Assembly (NCBI GenBank): GCA_045651685.1 | Contig: JAZRSV010000023.1 | Coordinates: forward strand, 22,623-86,622 | Source: CAKVLS01 sp045651685 | Lineage (GTDB): Bacteria > Bacillota > Clostridia > Christensenellales > UBA1242 | Length of the DNA: 64,000 nt | Direction: 5' to 3' | In this document: piece after piece, positions 33,848-43,126 of the stretch | Layout of the letters: each line of letters begins with the position of its first letter | Position numbering within the stretch: position 1 is the first letter of the stretch | The notes under the pieces: model-generated | The model's input: only the letters and a program-made list of their open reading frames with translations | Databases searched by the model: none | Told to the model about the DNA's origin: nothing | Made by a program: the position numbers and the translations under genes

Positions 33848-34834
33848 ATGACAAATAACAGAAATGCATCCTCATCGGCTTTTGGATGGGATTTTCAAGT
33901 TAATTCAGCAATATTTTTATTCTTAAAAAATATTGAAATGGCTCAGAACATTAAGGTTGAAGGTAAGAAAGAAGATATAGAAATCAGTTTAAATGATAAT
34001 TCAATGATATATGCTCAAGCTAAATCTGTAGTTGATCCAAACGATAAACGAAACTTAAGAACAAAATTGGAAAAAGCAGTTGAATCATTAAATGATGCTT
34101 GTGATACTAATTGCAAACTTATATATGTTACCAACTCAAATAATCCATTTGTTTCTGAAACTAACAGTTTTGATAAGGTTACATATTTAAAATTTTCAGA
34201 ACTTAGTCAATCGGAACAAGAATTTATAATTAGTTGTGTTAATAATAAAAAACTTGAAAATTTTAATTATAGCGACTTTTACATATTAGACATACCTTTT
34301 CATGGAGAAGATTTAGAAAATAGATATAAATATATTAAAGAAAAAGTAAATGATTTCTTTGCGGATATTAAAGTTTCTAGTGATAATTATGCGAGAAAAA
34401 TATTAGATGTATGGCAAGGTTTGTTTTTTCACAATTCAACACAAAACAAAATTATTATTTCAAAAGAAGAGTTTTTGTGGCCTCTGGTTGTTTTGTTTTG
34501 CGAAAATGTGGATATTTCTTGGTTATGTGAAAAATATGAAGAATCTCTTGTTATTGATGTGTTTAGAACTTATGAAAAAACAATTGTGTCGTGTAGTGAA
34601 AATTTTAAACTCGTTACAAAAATAATAAATAAGTTTGCTAGGTTTAATTCATCACAACTTGGAAACAAAAAGTTTTTAGATTATATCGAAAAACATTATA
34701 TGGAATATAGAGACGATATTGATGTTTATCACGAGGATCCTATTTGTAAAGATATTGTAATACAATTAATAATTTACAGAATTTTATGTAAAAGATCGGA
34801 TATTATGAAGTTAAAAGGAGGAACTTCTTTATGA
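33848..34834 (+). CDS. Cap4/DUF4297-like nuclease-domain protein of a two-gene defence pair
   Basis: 328 residues, start behind GGAGG. The N-terminus, AFGWDFQVNSAIFLFL (about 11-26), EGKKEDIEIS and MIYAQAKSV (about 55-63), follows the GxxxQ...ExxDDI...QxK pattern of Cap4/DUF4297 nucleases, with QAK as the last catalytic element. The remaining 250 residues are helical and unrecognised. It overlaps the downstream ATPase gene by four bases (ATGA), so the two are made together. In Lamassu and ABC-3C systems a nuclease of this type is triggered by an SMC-like sensor. Confidence 0.7.
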   Translation: MTNNRNASSSAFGWDFQVNSAIFLFLKNIEMAQNIKVEGKKEDIEISLNDNSMIYAQAKSVVDPNDKRNLRTKLEKAVESLNDACDTNCKLIYVTNSNNPFVSETNSFDKVTYLKFSELSQSEQEFIISCVNNKKLENFNYSDFYILDIPFHGEDLENRYKYIKEKVNDFFADIKVSSDNYARKILDVWQGLFFHNSTQNKIIISKEEFLWPLVVLFCENVDISWLCEKYEESLVIDVFRTYEKTIVSCSENFKLVTKIINKFARFNSSQLGNKKFLDYIEKHYMEYRDDIDVYHEDPICKDIVIQLIIYRILCKRSDIMKLKGGTSL

Positions 34835-36294
34835 TCTTTATTTCATTGGAACTAAGAGAAGGTATTTATAGAAAAGTCTTCAAATTTAATAATAAAAACA
34901 ATTTAATTTTTAGTGATAAAAATTCTAAAGGTAAAACAACACTGTTAAGGCTAATGTTATATTCTTTAGGTTACAATATTCCATCGACCCAGAAAATTGA
35001 TTTTAAAAATTTCGAAACAACGCTGACAATAGAAAACAATGGAAAACAATACACTATTTTTAGACAAAATAACACGATTTGCTTTTTGAATAATGACAAT
35101 CAAAGAAAATATATACTTCCTTATGAATTTAATGAATTTTTGTCTATTATTTTAAAAACAGAAAACGAGTCTATTCTAAATAATTTGTTGGGGGCATTTT
35201 ATTTTGATCAAGAAAAAGGCTGGACTCTGCTGAACAGAGGCTCTGTTATTGGGAAAAATTCATTTTACATTGAAGATTTAATTCGTGGATTATCAAATAG
35301 AGATTGTTCTGATCTGCTTGAATCTGCAAATGATATTAAATTTCAAATTGATAAATATAAAAAAATGTATGATTTATCTGAGTATAAAAGACAACTAGAA
35401 TCCGAAAATACTGTTTCTTCTACATCAGCTAAAGAATTATTAATAGACGATTTGTCGATTATAACAAACAAAATCAGTAATATAAATAAAGAAATTAAAT
35501 CAATAAATTCTATATTAAAAGAAAATGAAGAGTTTATAAAATATATTGAAGACAGTTGTATTTCCATCAAGATAGAAGGAATAGATGAGCTAATACCTGT
35601 AAATAGGCAAACAATTTATTCGTATACAGACAATATGGATTTTATTTTAGCTAGAAAAAGTCTTCTGCTTAGTGAGAAAATAGAACTAACAAAACAATTA
35701 TCCCAATATAACAAAAAATTAAAAGAGGAAGATTCCTTAATTGATACAAAAACACTAATTGAAGAATTTGATGCAAATATTATGATGATTGATTTGGATC
35801 AAGTTGCAGTACAAAATGTTATAAAAAAACTTCAAGAAGAAAGGAATAAAATTTTAAAAATCATAAAAGAAAAAACAAAAACAAACAATGATGTTATACA
35901 GTTTATTTATTCACATGTAAAAAAATATGCCAGACAACTACAAATGGAAGAGTATATTACAGAAGATAAAGACTATATTTTTACAAAAGAACTAAAAGGG
36001 TTATCTGGAGCAGTTCTGCATAAATTGGTTTTTATTTTTAAAATGGCATACTTAAAGGCAATTGAAAAATATTTAGACTTAAAACTACCTATAATACTAG
36101 ATTCTCCAAAAGGTCGAGAAGTTGATAAAATTAATGTAGATGCTATGTTTGATATACTAAATAATGAATTCTCTGAACACCAGATTATTATTGCCTCTAT
36201 ATTTAAAGATTATAATATGAATTTTAATCATACCATTACTATAAAAAATTTATTGATGGATGGATCAGAAATCCATATAGCAAAAGACGACTAA
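34831..36294 (+). CDS. SMC/Rad50-like ABC ATPase of the two-gene defence pair
   Basis: 487 residues. The Walker A region is SDKNSKGKTTLLRL (about 28-41), with the usual first Gly replaced. Coiled coil runs about 165-370 (LLIDDLSIITNKISNINKEI and similar). The C-terminal half-domain has LKGLSGAVLHKLVFIFKMAY (signature-like) and LPIILDSPKGREVD (Walker B, with SPKGRE in place of the common DEP). It is short for an SMC protein, so a compact coil without a large hinge is likely. It resembles ATPases of the ABC-3C and Lamassu groups; no third, middle component is present. Confidence 0.75.
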   Translation: MIFISLELREGIYRKVFKFNNKNNLIFSDKNSKGKTTLLRLMLYSLGYNIPSTQKIDFKNFETTLTIENNGKQYTIFRQNNTICFLNNDNQRKYILPYEFNEFLSIILKTENESILNNLLGAFYFDQEKGWTLLNRGSVIGKNSFYIEDLIRGLSNRDCSDLLESANDIKFQIDKYKKMYDLSEYKRQLESENTVSSTSAKELLIDDLSIITNKISNINKEIKSINSILKENEEFIKYIEDSCISIKIEGIDELIPVNRQTIYSYTDNMDFILARKSLLLSEKIELTKQLSQYNKKLKEEDSLIDTKTLIEEFDANIMMIDLDQVAVQNVIKKLQEERNKILKIIKEKTKTNNDVIQFIYSHVKKYARQLQMEEYITEDKDYIFTKELKGLSGAVLHKLVFIFKMAYLKAIEKYLDLKLPIILDSPKGREVDKINVDAMFDILNNEFSEHQIIIASIFKDYNMNFNHTITIKNLLMDGSEIHIAKDD

Positions 36295-36310
36295 ATAAGC
36301 CGTCTTTTTT
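36283..36310 (+). terminator. Terminator of the nuclease-SMC pair
   Basis: AAGACG/CGTCTT with TTTTTT, overlapping the ATPase stop. Confidence 0.75.
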
Positions 36311-36318
36311 ATGTAAAT

Positions 36319-36395
<77 letters not shown>

Positions 36396-36519
36396 ATATA
36401 CTGTTTTTATCGGTTTTGGTGCACTTTGGGTGCAAATTGTGGTTGTGTTGGTTTTGTGAGATTGTGAAATGTCCGTGTTTTAGGGGTGTTTAGCACTTTA
36501 ATTTTAGTACAAGTCGGTA
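36396..36519. other. Short segment between the intact tRNA and the old tRNA 5' half
   Basis: Contains GGTGCACTTTGGGTGCAAATT (36419-36439), similar to the sequence near 24190. No gene. Confidence 0.4.
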
Positions 36520-36557
36520 CTTAGGAGGGCTTGTTATATCCGTTTAACTATGAGGTC
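36520..36557 (-). pseudogene. 5' half of the disrupted tRNA-Arg(CCT) gene
   Basis: Minus strand: acceptor GACCTCA, TA, D-arm GTTA-AACGGATA-TAAC, then AAGCCCTCCTAAG, after which tRNA similarity stops. Its acceptor pairs with TGGGGTC of the 3' half at 20583-20589 (one G-T pair), and AGCCC pairs with GGGCT there. Joined directly at CCTAA the anticodon loop would be six bases, so one base appears lost. Confidence 0.8.
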
Positions 36558-36616
36558 TAATAATTATTTTTTGTTAACTACATTGGCATAGTATTTTTGG
36601 CACATATGCTATAAAT

Positions 36617-36644
36617 ATTATAATATCAAATTGTCAAAAGTCAA
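36617..36644 (-). promoter_or_regulatory. Original tRNA-Arg promoter
   Basis: Minus strand TTGACT, 16 bases, TATAAT, 60 bases upstream of the tRNA 5' half. It may now drive the island-borne tRNA at 36319. Confidence 0.6.
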
Positions 36645-36723
36645 ACCTCTTTTATGTTGTTTTTTTGATATTTTTGTGTTAAAAACATTTTTATTATTTA
36701 TTAATTATTTAGTTATTTTTTGT

Positions 36724-36752
36724 TTGATTTTGATACATTTTAGTGGTATTCT
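36724..36752 (+). promoter_or_regulatory. Possible promoter of pflA-pflB
   Basis: TTGATT, 17 bases, TATTCT, about 60 bases before pflA. The -10 box is weak. The surrounding 36558-36815 stretch is otherwise plain AT-rich DNA. Confidence 0.4.
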
Positions 36753-36815
36753 ATAGTGCAAGATAAAAGACAAATTTTTTCTTGTATTAAAAAATACTTT
36801 TAGTTAAGGATAATT

Positions 36816-37538
36816 ATGGGAAGGATACATTCTATTGAAACCTTTGGTACGGTAGACGGTCCCGGCATACGATTTGTAATATTTGTACAAGGCTGCCCTA
36901 TGAGATGCTTGTATTGTCACAACCCTGACAGTTGGTATCGCAGAGGTGGTCAAGAGATGAGTGTAGAAGAGCTTTTGACTCAAATACGCAAGTACAAAAA
37001 TTATTATAAAAAAGATGGTGGAGTGACTGTATCAGGTGGAGAACCACTTGCTCAAATAGACTTTGTCATAGAACTATTTGAAGCTCTAAAAAAAGAAAAT
37101 ATACATACTTGCCTAGACACTTCTGGAGTTTTGTTTAGAAACGACCCAGAGATTTTGGCACAGTTTGATAAATTGCTTGCTGTCACAGACCTTGTTATGC
37201 TTGATATCAAACATATCGATCCACAATGTCACAAAGAGCTTACTGGTCATACTAATGCCAATATTTTGGACTTTGCTAGGTATCTAGACAAAAAGAATAT
37301 ACCTGTATGGATAAGACATGTACTTGTACCTACTATCACTGCAGAAGAACAATACCTTATCAAACTAAAAGAATTTTTGAACACACTTAACAATGTAGAA
37401 AAAATTGAAGTGTTGCCATATCATACTCTTGGCGTACACAAATATGAAAAGCTAGGTTTGGAGTATAAACTACAAGGAATAAACTCCCCTACTCAAGAAC
37501 AGATTGACCTAGCAAACAAAATATTAAAAAAGGACTAA
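36816..37538 (+). CDS. pflA: Pyruvate formate-lyase activating enzyme (radical SAM)
   Basis: 240 residues behind AAGGA. GCPMRCLYCHNPD holds the CxxxCxxC cluster site; TVSGGEPLAQIDF is the SAM-binding GGE motif. ETFGTVDGPGIRFV at the N-terminus is typical of glycyl-radical activases, and length and the absence of ferredoxin-like inserts fit PflA. It abstracts hydrogen from the glycine of PflB, encoded four bases downstream. The two form an operon ending at 39.8 kb. Confidence 0.96.
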   Translation: MGRIHSIETFGTVDGPGIRFVIFVQGCPMRCLYCHNPDSWYRRGGQEMSVEELLTQIRKYKNYYKKDGGVTVSGGEPLAQIDFVIELFEALKKENIHTCLDTSGVLFRNDPEILAQFDKLLAVTDLVMLDIKHIDPQCHKELTGHTNANILDFARYLDKKNIPVWIRHVLVPTITAEEQYLIKLKEFLNTLNNVEKIEVLPYHTLGVHKYEKLGLEYKLQGINSPTQEQIDLANKILKKD

Positions 37539-37542
37539 TTAT

Positions 37543-39771
37543 ATGAGAGAAGAATGGATTGATTTTAATCCCGGCAACTGGTGCGAAGAGATAAATGTTA
37601 GGGATTTTATACTAAACAACTTTACTGTATACGAAGGCGACGATTCTTTCTTGACAGAAGCTTCTGACGCTACAAAAAAACTTAATGCAATTGTTCAAGA
37701 GCTTAACCAAAAAGAACAAGCTGCTGGTGGCATTTTAGATGCCGATACAGATATAGTATCAACAATTACAAGTCATGGTGCGGGATACATTGACAAAGAT
37801 TTAGAAAAAATTGTTGGCTTACAAACTGACAAACCTTTTAAGCGTGCATTGCACACTTTTGGCGGTATTCGTTCTAGCGAAAGCGCTTTGACAGCATATG
37901 GTTACGAACTTGACCCAGCTATCAAAAACACTTTTACAAAATATCGCAAAACTCACAACCAAGGCGTGTTTGATGTTTATACTGATGAGATGAAAGTTGC
38001 TCGCCATGTTGGCATTATCACTGGTTTGCCAGATGCTTATGGTAGAGGCAGAATTATCGGCGACTATCGCAGAATTGCACTTTATGGTGTTGATAGACTT
38101 ATCGAAGACAAAAAGGCCTTTCTAAAAACAGAAGTTAACAACTTTAGTGAAGACAATATCAGAACTAGAGAAGAAACTTCTGATCAAATAAGAGCATTGC
38201 AAGACCTTAAGGTTATGGCAAGCACTTATGGCTTTGATATATCTACCCCAGCAAAAACAGCTAAAGAAGCAGTGCAATTTTTGTACTTTGGTTATCTTGC
38301 AGCAGTAAAAGATCAAAACGGTGCAGCAATGTCTATCGGTAGAAACAGTGCCTTTCTTGATATCTATATCGAAAGAGATATCAAAAACGGTATCTTAACC
38401 GAAGAAGAAGCACAAGAATTAATTGATCAATTTGTAATGAAATTGCGCATAGTAAAATTTATGCGTACTCCAGAATATAACAAATTATTCTCTGGCGACC
38501 CAACTTGGGTGACAGAAGCTGTTGGTGGTATGGCTCTAGATGGCAGACCTTTGGTCACAAAAACTGCTTTTAGAATTTTGCATACCCTTGACAACTTGGG
38601 ACACTCTCCAGAACCAAACTTAACTATACTATGGGCTCAAAACTTGCCAGAAAAGTTTAAGAGATATTGTGCAAAAATGTCTATCAAGACTTGCGCTATT
38701 CAATACGAAAATGATGATTTGATGCGTGAGTTTATGGGTGACGACTACGCTATAGCTTGTTGTGTAAGCTGTATGAAAATAGGCAAAGATATGCAATTCT
38801 TTGGCGCTAGAGCAAACCTTGCAAAATGCTTGCTATACGCAATTAATGGTGGCGTGGACGAAAAGACAAAAGATCAAGTTTCGCCAAAATTTGAGCCAGT
38901 CACAGGCGAATACCTAGACTTTGATGAAGTTATGCAAAAATACGATCAAATGATGGATTGGCTTGTAGAACTATATGTTAACACTCTAAACTGCATACAC
39001 TATATGCACGACAAATATTGCTACGAAGCTTTAGAAATGGCTTTGCACGATAACAAAGTACACAGATTTTTTGCTACAGGTATCGCTGGTCTATCTTGCG
39101 CAGCAGACAGCTTGTCAGCAATAAAATATGCCAAAGTAAAAGCTATTAGAGATGAAGATGGCATGGTTGTAGACTATGAGATCGAAGGCGACTATCCAAA
39201 ATACGGCAACAACGATGACAGAGCAGACGAAATTGCTGTTGACCTTGTAAATAGATTTATGCAAAAAGTTCGTAGTCACAAAACATACAGAGATGCAGAA
39301 CCTACTACAAGCATCTTAACAATTACTTCTAATGTAGTTTATGGCAAAAAGACAGGTTCTACCCCAGACGGTAGAAAAGCTGGCGAACCACTTGCTCCTG
39401 GCGCAAACCCAATGGCAGGTAGAGACAGCAACGGCGCATTAGCATCACTAGAATCTGTTGCAAAACTAAAATACGAAAATGCTAGAGATGGTATATCAAA
39501 TACATTCTCTATAGTACCATCTTCACTAGGCAAAGACCTTGATAACCAAATCAACAATCTATGCACCCTTTTGGATGGTTATATGAAAAACAGAGGTCAT
39601 CACCTAAATGTCAATGTATTTAGTAGAGAGACCCTTATAGATGCTCAAAAACATCCAGAAAAATACCCACAACTTACTATCCGTGTATCTGGATACGCAG
39701 TTAACTTTGTAAAACTAACCAAAGAACAACAAGACGATGTTATCTCAAGAACAATTCATGAGAGAATCTAA
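37543..39771 (+). CDS. pflB: Formate C-acetyltransferase (pyruvate formate-lyase)
   Basis: 742 residues. Splits pyruvate with CoA into acetyl-CoA and formate under anaerobic conditions. The active-site cysteine pair is in AIACCVSCMKIG (about 404-415), followed by QFFGARANLAK. The glycyl-radical loop RVSGYAVNF lies near 716-724, close to the C-terminus as expected. Its ribosome site is in the end of pflA. The protein is oxygen-sensitive in known cases, consistent with the anaerobic profile of the window. Confidence 0.98.
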   Translation: MREEWIDFNPGNWCEEINVRDFILNNFTVYEGDDSFLTEASDATKKLNAIVQELNQKEQAAGGILDADTDIVSTITSHGAGYIDKDLEKIVGLQTDKPFKRALHTFGGIRSSESALTAYGYELDPAIKNTFTKYRKTHNQGVFDVYTDEMKVARHVGIITGLPDAYGRGRIIGDYRRIALYGVDRLIEDKKAFLKTEVNNFSEDNIRTREETSDQIRALQDLKVMASTYGFDISTPAKTAKEAVQFLYFGYLAAVKDQNGAAMSIGRNSAFLDIYIERDIKNGILTEEEAQELIDQFVMKLRIVKFMRTPEYNKLFSGDPTWVTEAVGGMALDGRPLVTKTAFRILHTLDNLGHSPEPNLTILWAQNLPEKFKRYCAKMSIKTCAIQYENDDLMREFMGDDYAIACCVSCMKIGKDMQFFGARANLAKCLLYAINGGVDEKTKDQVSPKFEPVTGEYLDFDEVMQKYDQMMDWLVELYVNTLNCIHYMHDKYCYEALEMALHDNKVHRFFATGIAGLSCAADSLSAIKYAKVKAIRDEDGMVVDYEIEGDYPKYGNNDDRADEIAVDLVNRFMQKVRSHKTYRDAEPTTSILTITSNVVYGKKTGSTPDGRKAGEPLAPGANPMAGRDSNGALASLESVAKLKYENARDGISNTFSIVPSSLGKDLDNQINNLCTLLDGYMKNRGHHLNVNVFSRETLIDAQKHPEKYPQLTIRVSGYAVNFVKLTKEQQDDVISRTIHERI

Positions 39772-39780
39772 TACAAACAA

Positions 39781-39808
39781 AAAAGACCCGATTGGGTCTT
39801 TTTTTTAT
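39781..39808. terminator. Terminator of the pfl operon, possibly bidirectional
   Basis: AAGACCC/GGGTCTT with eight Ts, between convergent genes. Confidence 0.85.
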
Positions 39809-40368
39809 ATATTATAATCTTTGCTTGCATCTATATGTTGCAAATATTGTTGCATATTAATATTTACTTGTGGCTTATCAAATTGCTTTATGCATACGCT
39901 ATAACCACTTTTTGGTTGTACTATCTGCTTTGCATAATCAACTTGGTGATCTGCCTGAAACTTTACCGCATCTTTTATATTGTCAAACTCATATATACCT
40001 CTAAAGCTTGCATCTGCATGTTCAAACAAATACCATTTGTTATTATCTTCAAAAACCAAATATGTATGACTAAAACCAGAATTTTCTATCTCTGGTTGAT
40101 ATGCAGATATCCAAAAGGTAAAAAAGTTGTATCCTTTTTGAGCAAACCAAGCGCGCTCTACTTCTACTTGGTCATAGCAATGCCCTACGCCACTATCCAA
40201 AATTTGTTGTGGACTTTGTAATATCCAATCATTATTGCAAGCCTCTTGAAACTCATCCAAATTGCTATCAAAAATTTTGTTGCCCTTTTTGTCTACAACG
40301 CCATATGTCAAATTGTCATCTAAAAACTTTAACAACTCTTGTGGTGAAGAAACATTTTTTAGTATCAT
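39805..40368 (-). CDS. Transglutaminase-like cysteine-fold protein
   Basis: 187 residues behind GAGGTG. GVGHCYDQVE (Cys about 61), SGFSHTYLVFE (His about 97) and YLFEHADA (Asp/His) give the Cys-His-Asp arrangement of bacterial transglutaminase-like proteins. No signal peptide. It probably hydrolyses or modifies a peptide; the substrate is unknown. It faces the pfl operon across a shared terminator. Confidence 0.65.
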   Translation of the reverse strand: MILKNVSSPQELLKFLDDNLTYGVVDKKGNKIFDSNLDEFQEACNNDWILQSPQQILDSGVGHCYDQVEVERAWFAQKGYNFFTFWISAYQPEIENSGFSHTYLVFEDNNKWYLFEHADASFRGIYEFDNIKDAVKFQADHQVDYAKQIVQPKSGYSVCIKQFDKPQVNINMQQYLQHIDASKDYNI

Positions 40369-40483
40369 TATGCACCTCGTACACTGTTATATTAGCATAA
40401 AATTGCAACAAAATCAAATTGTACAAAAATTATAACAAATCAGCAACCACTTGCAATAAAACAGGTTAAAAAAGGCAAATACA

Positions 40484-40512
40484 TTGACTTTTTGCTTTTT
40501 TGAGTGTATAGT
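40484..40512 (+). promoter_or_regulatory. Promoter of the leuS leader operon
   Basis: TTGACT, 17 bases, TATAGT. Transcription should start near 40519, a few bases before AAGGAG of the leader ORF. Confidence 0.8.
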
Positions 40513-40539
40513 ATGATACATAAGGAGCGAAATATATTT

Positions 40540-40578
40540 ATGCGTACAGTGATACATTTGCTCTGCCTTAACTTTTAA
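40540..40578 (+). CDS. leuS leader peptide (12 residues, three Leu codons)
   Basis: ATG to TAA encodes MRTVIHLLCLNF, with Leu codons TTG, CTC and CTT at positions 7, 8 and 10. AAGGAG lies 12 bases upstream (40522-40527), the same spacing as the AAGG of leuS itself. The Leu codons sit on the segment TCTGCCTT (40562-40569), which is complementary to the leuS ribosome site. The leader is thus placed to sense charged tRNA-Leu. Its size and layout match known attenuation leader peptides. Confidence 0.75.
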   Translation: MRTVIHLLCLNF

Positions 40579-40617
40579 TATCAAATACAACAAAAATTTA
40601 GTTTATTAAAAGGCAGA
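40562..40617 (+). promoter_or_regulatory. Translational attenuator: anti-Shine-Dalgarno pairing upstream of leuS
   Basis: TCTGCCTT (40562-40569) can pair perfectly with AAGGCAGA (40610-40617), which contains the leuS ribosome site. A ribosome stalled on the Leu codons would cover the 5' strand and free the ribosome site. There is no T-run, so control would act on translation, not termination. Confidence 0.7.
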
Positions 40618-40625
40618 TTATAATT

Positions 40626-43037
40626 ATGGATTTTGAAAAAATAGAACAAAAATGGCAAAATATTTGGGAAAAAGAACAAGTATTTAAGGCTAAAGATTTT
40701 GACAATAAAAAGAAATTTTACGCTCTAGTAGAGTTCCCTTACCCATCAGGCGTAGGCTTGCACTTGGGACATATCAAAGCGTACACAGCTCTAGAGATTT
40801 TGTCTAGAAAGAAAAGACTAGAAGGTTTTAATGTAATGTTCCCTATGGGTTGGGACGCATTTGGCCTACCTACCGAAAACTTTGCAATTAAGTACAATGT
40901 ACAACCAAGAAAGGCAACCGACGACAATGTTGCCAATATGAAAAAGCAAATGAGAAGAGTTGGTTTTAGCTTTGACTGGAGCCGCGAAATTGACACAACT
41001 GACGAAAATTATTATAAATGGACACAATGGATTTTTATTCAAATGTTTAAGCGTGGTCTTGCTTACAAGAGCAAATCAATGGTAAACTACTGTCCAAAGT
41101 GCGACTGCATACTTTCTAACGAAGAAAGCCAAGGTGGTTTGTGTGACCGTTGCCAAACAGAAGTTGTACAAAAAGAAAAAGAAGTTTGGTTCTTAAAAAT
41201 TAGAGAATATGCTGACAGATTGTTAAGTGGTCTTGACAAAATCGAAGCACCAGAAAGAATTAAAGAAGAACAACGCAACTGGATAGGCAAATCTACAGGC
41301 GCAGAAATTAACTTTAAGACACAAACAGTAGACGGCAAAGAAGACAACCTATTAATATATACTACCCGTCCTGACACATTGTATGGCGTAACATTTATGG
41401 TTGTAGCGCCAGAACATCCTATTATAGAAAAATATGCATCAAGCATAAAAAATATGGATGAAGTACAAAATTATCAAACTCAAGCAAAGAAAAAGAGTGA
41501 GTTTGACCGTATTCAACTTAACAAAGACAAAACAGGTGTTAAGTTAGATGGTTTGTATGCTATACACCCACTAACTAACAAACAAGTACCAATCTTTATC
41601 TCTGACTATGTTATGATGGGATATGGTACAGGTGCCATAATGGCAGTACCTGCTCACGATACTCGTGACTGGGACTTTGCAAAGAAATTTGGCATTGACA
41701 TTATACAAGTTATAACTAACGGCGAAGAAAAAACATTAGATAGTGCTTACACCGACATTTATAATGGTTATATGATTAACTCTGACATTATTAATGGTCT
41801 AAAAGTAAAAGATGCTATAGCAAAAATGATTGATTATCTTGATCAAAACAAAATTGGCTATGCAAAAACTAACTATCAAATGAAAGACTGGGCATTTAAC
41901 AGACAAAGATACTGGGGCGAACCATTCCCTATCATCTACTGTCCAGAACATGGCGCAGTGCCAGTTCCAGAAAAAGACTTGCCAGTAAGACTTCCTACTG
42001 TAAAAGAATTTAAGCCATCAAAAAACGGCGAATCTCCACTAGCAACTATTGATGAGTGGGTAAATTGCACTTGCCCTATCTGTGGCAAACCTGCAAAGAG
42101 AGAAACTGATACCATGCCACAATGGGCTGGCTCTAGCTGGTACTTCTTAAGATATATCGATCCATGCAACGACAAAGCACTTGCAGACAGTGAAAAACTA
42201 AAATACTGGGGTCAAGTAGACTGGTATAACGGTGGTATGGAGCATGTGACCAGACACTTAATTTATTCTAGATTCTGGAATATGTTTTTATATGACATCG
42301 GTGTTGTACCTAACGAAGAACCTTATGCTAAACGCTCTGCACAAGGTCTTATCCTAGCAGAAAACGGTGAAAAAATGAGCAAGTCTGCTGGTACAGCTGT
42401 TGATCCAATGGACACAATCAACGAGTACGGCGCAGATGTTTTGAGATTATATATTTTGTTTATGAGCGATTATGAAAGTTCTGCACCATGGTCTAGCGCA
42501 AACATTAGTGGTTGCAAGAGATTTTTGGACAGAGCAGAACGCATGATGGACTTTGTAGATGATTATAAAGGCGTTCACCCAGAACATGCAAAAGATATCA
42601 ATACTATCATCGACAAGGTGACTAACGATATCGAAACTCAAAAATACAATACAGCAATCTCTAGCTTGATGACATTTGTTAACCGTATTTATCAAGACAA
42701 ATTTATCAGCAAAGAAGAATTAAAGATATTTGCTACATTGCTATATCCATTTGCACCACACTTTAGCGAAGAACTAAACGAAATGTTGGGCTTTGAGATG
42801 GTATGCAAATCTAGCTGGCCAGTTAAGGTAGAATGTGCAGCAGAACAAACTGTAAAGATACCAGTACAAGTTAATGGCAAAGTTAGAGATGTTTTGGAAG
42901 TAAATATTAACACAGACAAAGATACTGCTGTAGCACTTGCAAAACAAAGCGAAAAAGTAGCTAACAACATAGCAGGTCAAAATATCGTTAATGTTATTTA
43001 TGTACCAAACAAAATTCTTAACATCATTGTAAAATAA
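40626..43037 (+). CDS. leuS: Leucyl-tRNA synthetase
   Basis: 803 residues, normal for bacterial LeuRS. HLGH (about 46-49) and EKMSKS (about 580-585) are the class Ia signatures. The zinc-type module has CPKC and CDRC. The CP1 editing domain shows TTRPDTLYGVTF and GYGTGAIMAVPAHD. The C-terminal region ends in the usual IPVQVNGKVRD segment. It charges tRNA-Leu. Expression is predicted to depend on the upstream leader peptide. Confidence 0.98.
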   Translation: MDFEKIEQKWQNIWEKEQVFKAKDFDNKKKFYALVEFPYPSGVGLHLGHIKAYTALEILSRKKRLEGFNVMFPMGWDAFGLPTENFAIKYNVQPRKATDDNVANMKKQMRRVGFSFDWSREIDTTDENYYKWTQWIFIQMFKRGLAYKSKSMVNYCPKCDCILSNEESQGGLCDRCQTEVVQKEKEVWFLKIREYADRLLSGLDKIEAPERIKEEQRNWIGKSTGAEINFKTQTVDGKEDNLLIYTTRPDTLYGVTFMVVAPEHPIIEKYASSIKNMDEVQNYQTQAKKKSEFDRIQLNKDKTGVKLDGLYAIHPLTNKQVPIFISDYVMMGYGTGAIMAVPAHDTRDWDFAKKFGIDIIQVITNGEEKTLDSAYTDIYNGYMINSDIINGLKVKDAIAKMIDYLDQNKIGYAKTNYQMKDWAFNRQRYWGEPFPIIYCPEHGAVPVPEKDLPVRLPTVKEFKPSKNGESPLATIDEWVNCTCPICGKPAKRETDTMPQWAGSSWYFLRYIDPCNDKALADSEKLKYWGQVDWYNGGMEHVTRHLIYSRFWNMFLYDIGVVPNEEPYAKRSAQGLILAENGEKMSKSAGTAVDPMDTINEYGADVLRLYILFMSDYESSAPWSSANISGCKRFLDRAERMMDFVDDYKGVHPEHAKDINTIIDKVTNDIETQKYNTAISSLMTFVNRIYQDKFISKEELKIFATLLYPFAPHFSEELNEMLGFEMVCKSSWPVKVECAAEQTVKIPVQVNGKVRDVLEVNINTDKDTAVALAKQSEKVANNIAGQNIVNVIYVPNKILNIIVK

Positions 43038-43043
43038 CAACAA

Positions 43044-43078
43044 AAAGAACTATCTTTTGTTAGATAGTTCTTTTTTTG
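43044..43078 (+). terminator. Terminator of leuS
   Basis: AAAGAACTATC/GATAGTTCTTT and a T-run. Confidence 0.85.
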
Positions 43079-43086
43079 TGCCATAA

Positions 43087-43115
43087 AAAAACACCTTAAT
43101 TTTTAAGGTGTTTTT
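43087..43115. terminator. Terminator of the convergent membrane-protein gene
   Basis: AACACCTTAA/TTAAGGTGTT with T-runs on both strands; it lies just beyond the stop at 43127. Confidence 0.75.
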
Positions 43116-43126
43116 GTTTTTATTTT

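Noticed and set aside
36520..36557. A second functional tRNA beside the intact tRNA-Arg
   Set aside because: Only the acceptor 5' strand, D-arm and half of the anticodon arm are present; no T-arm follows.
36816..39771. pfl genes as island cargo
   Set aside because: They lie beyond the tRNA 5' half and its promoter, on the chromosomal side, and match the core genes in style.
40540..40626. T-box riboswitch upstream of leuS
   Set aside because: The leader is only about 105 bases, with no T-box consensus, specifier stem or terminator; the leader-peptide model explains the sequence better.
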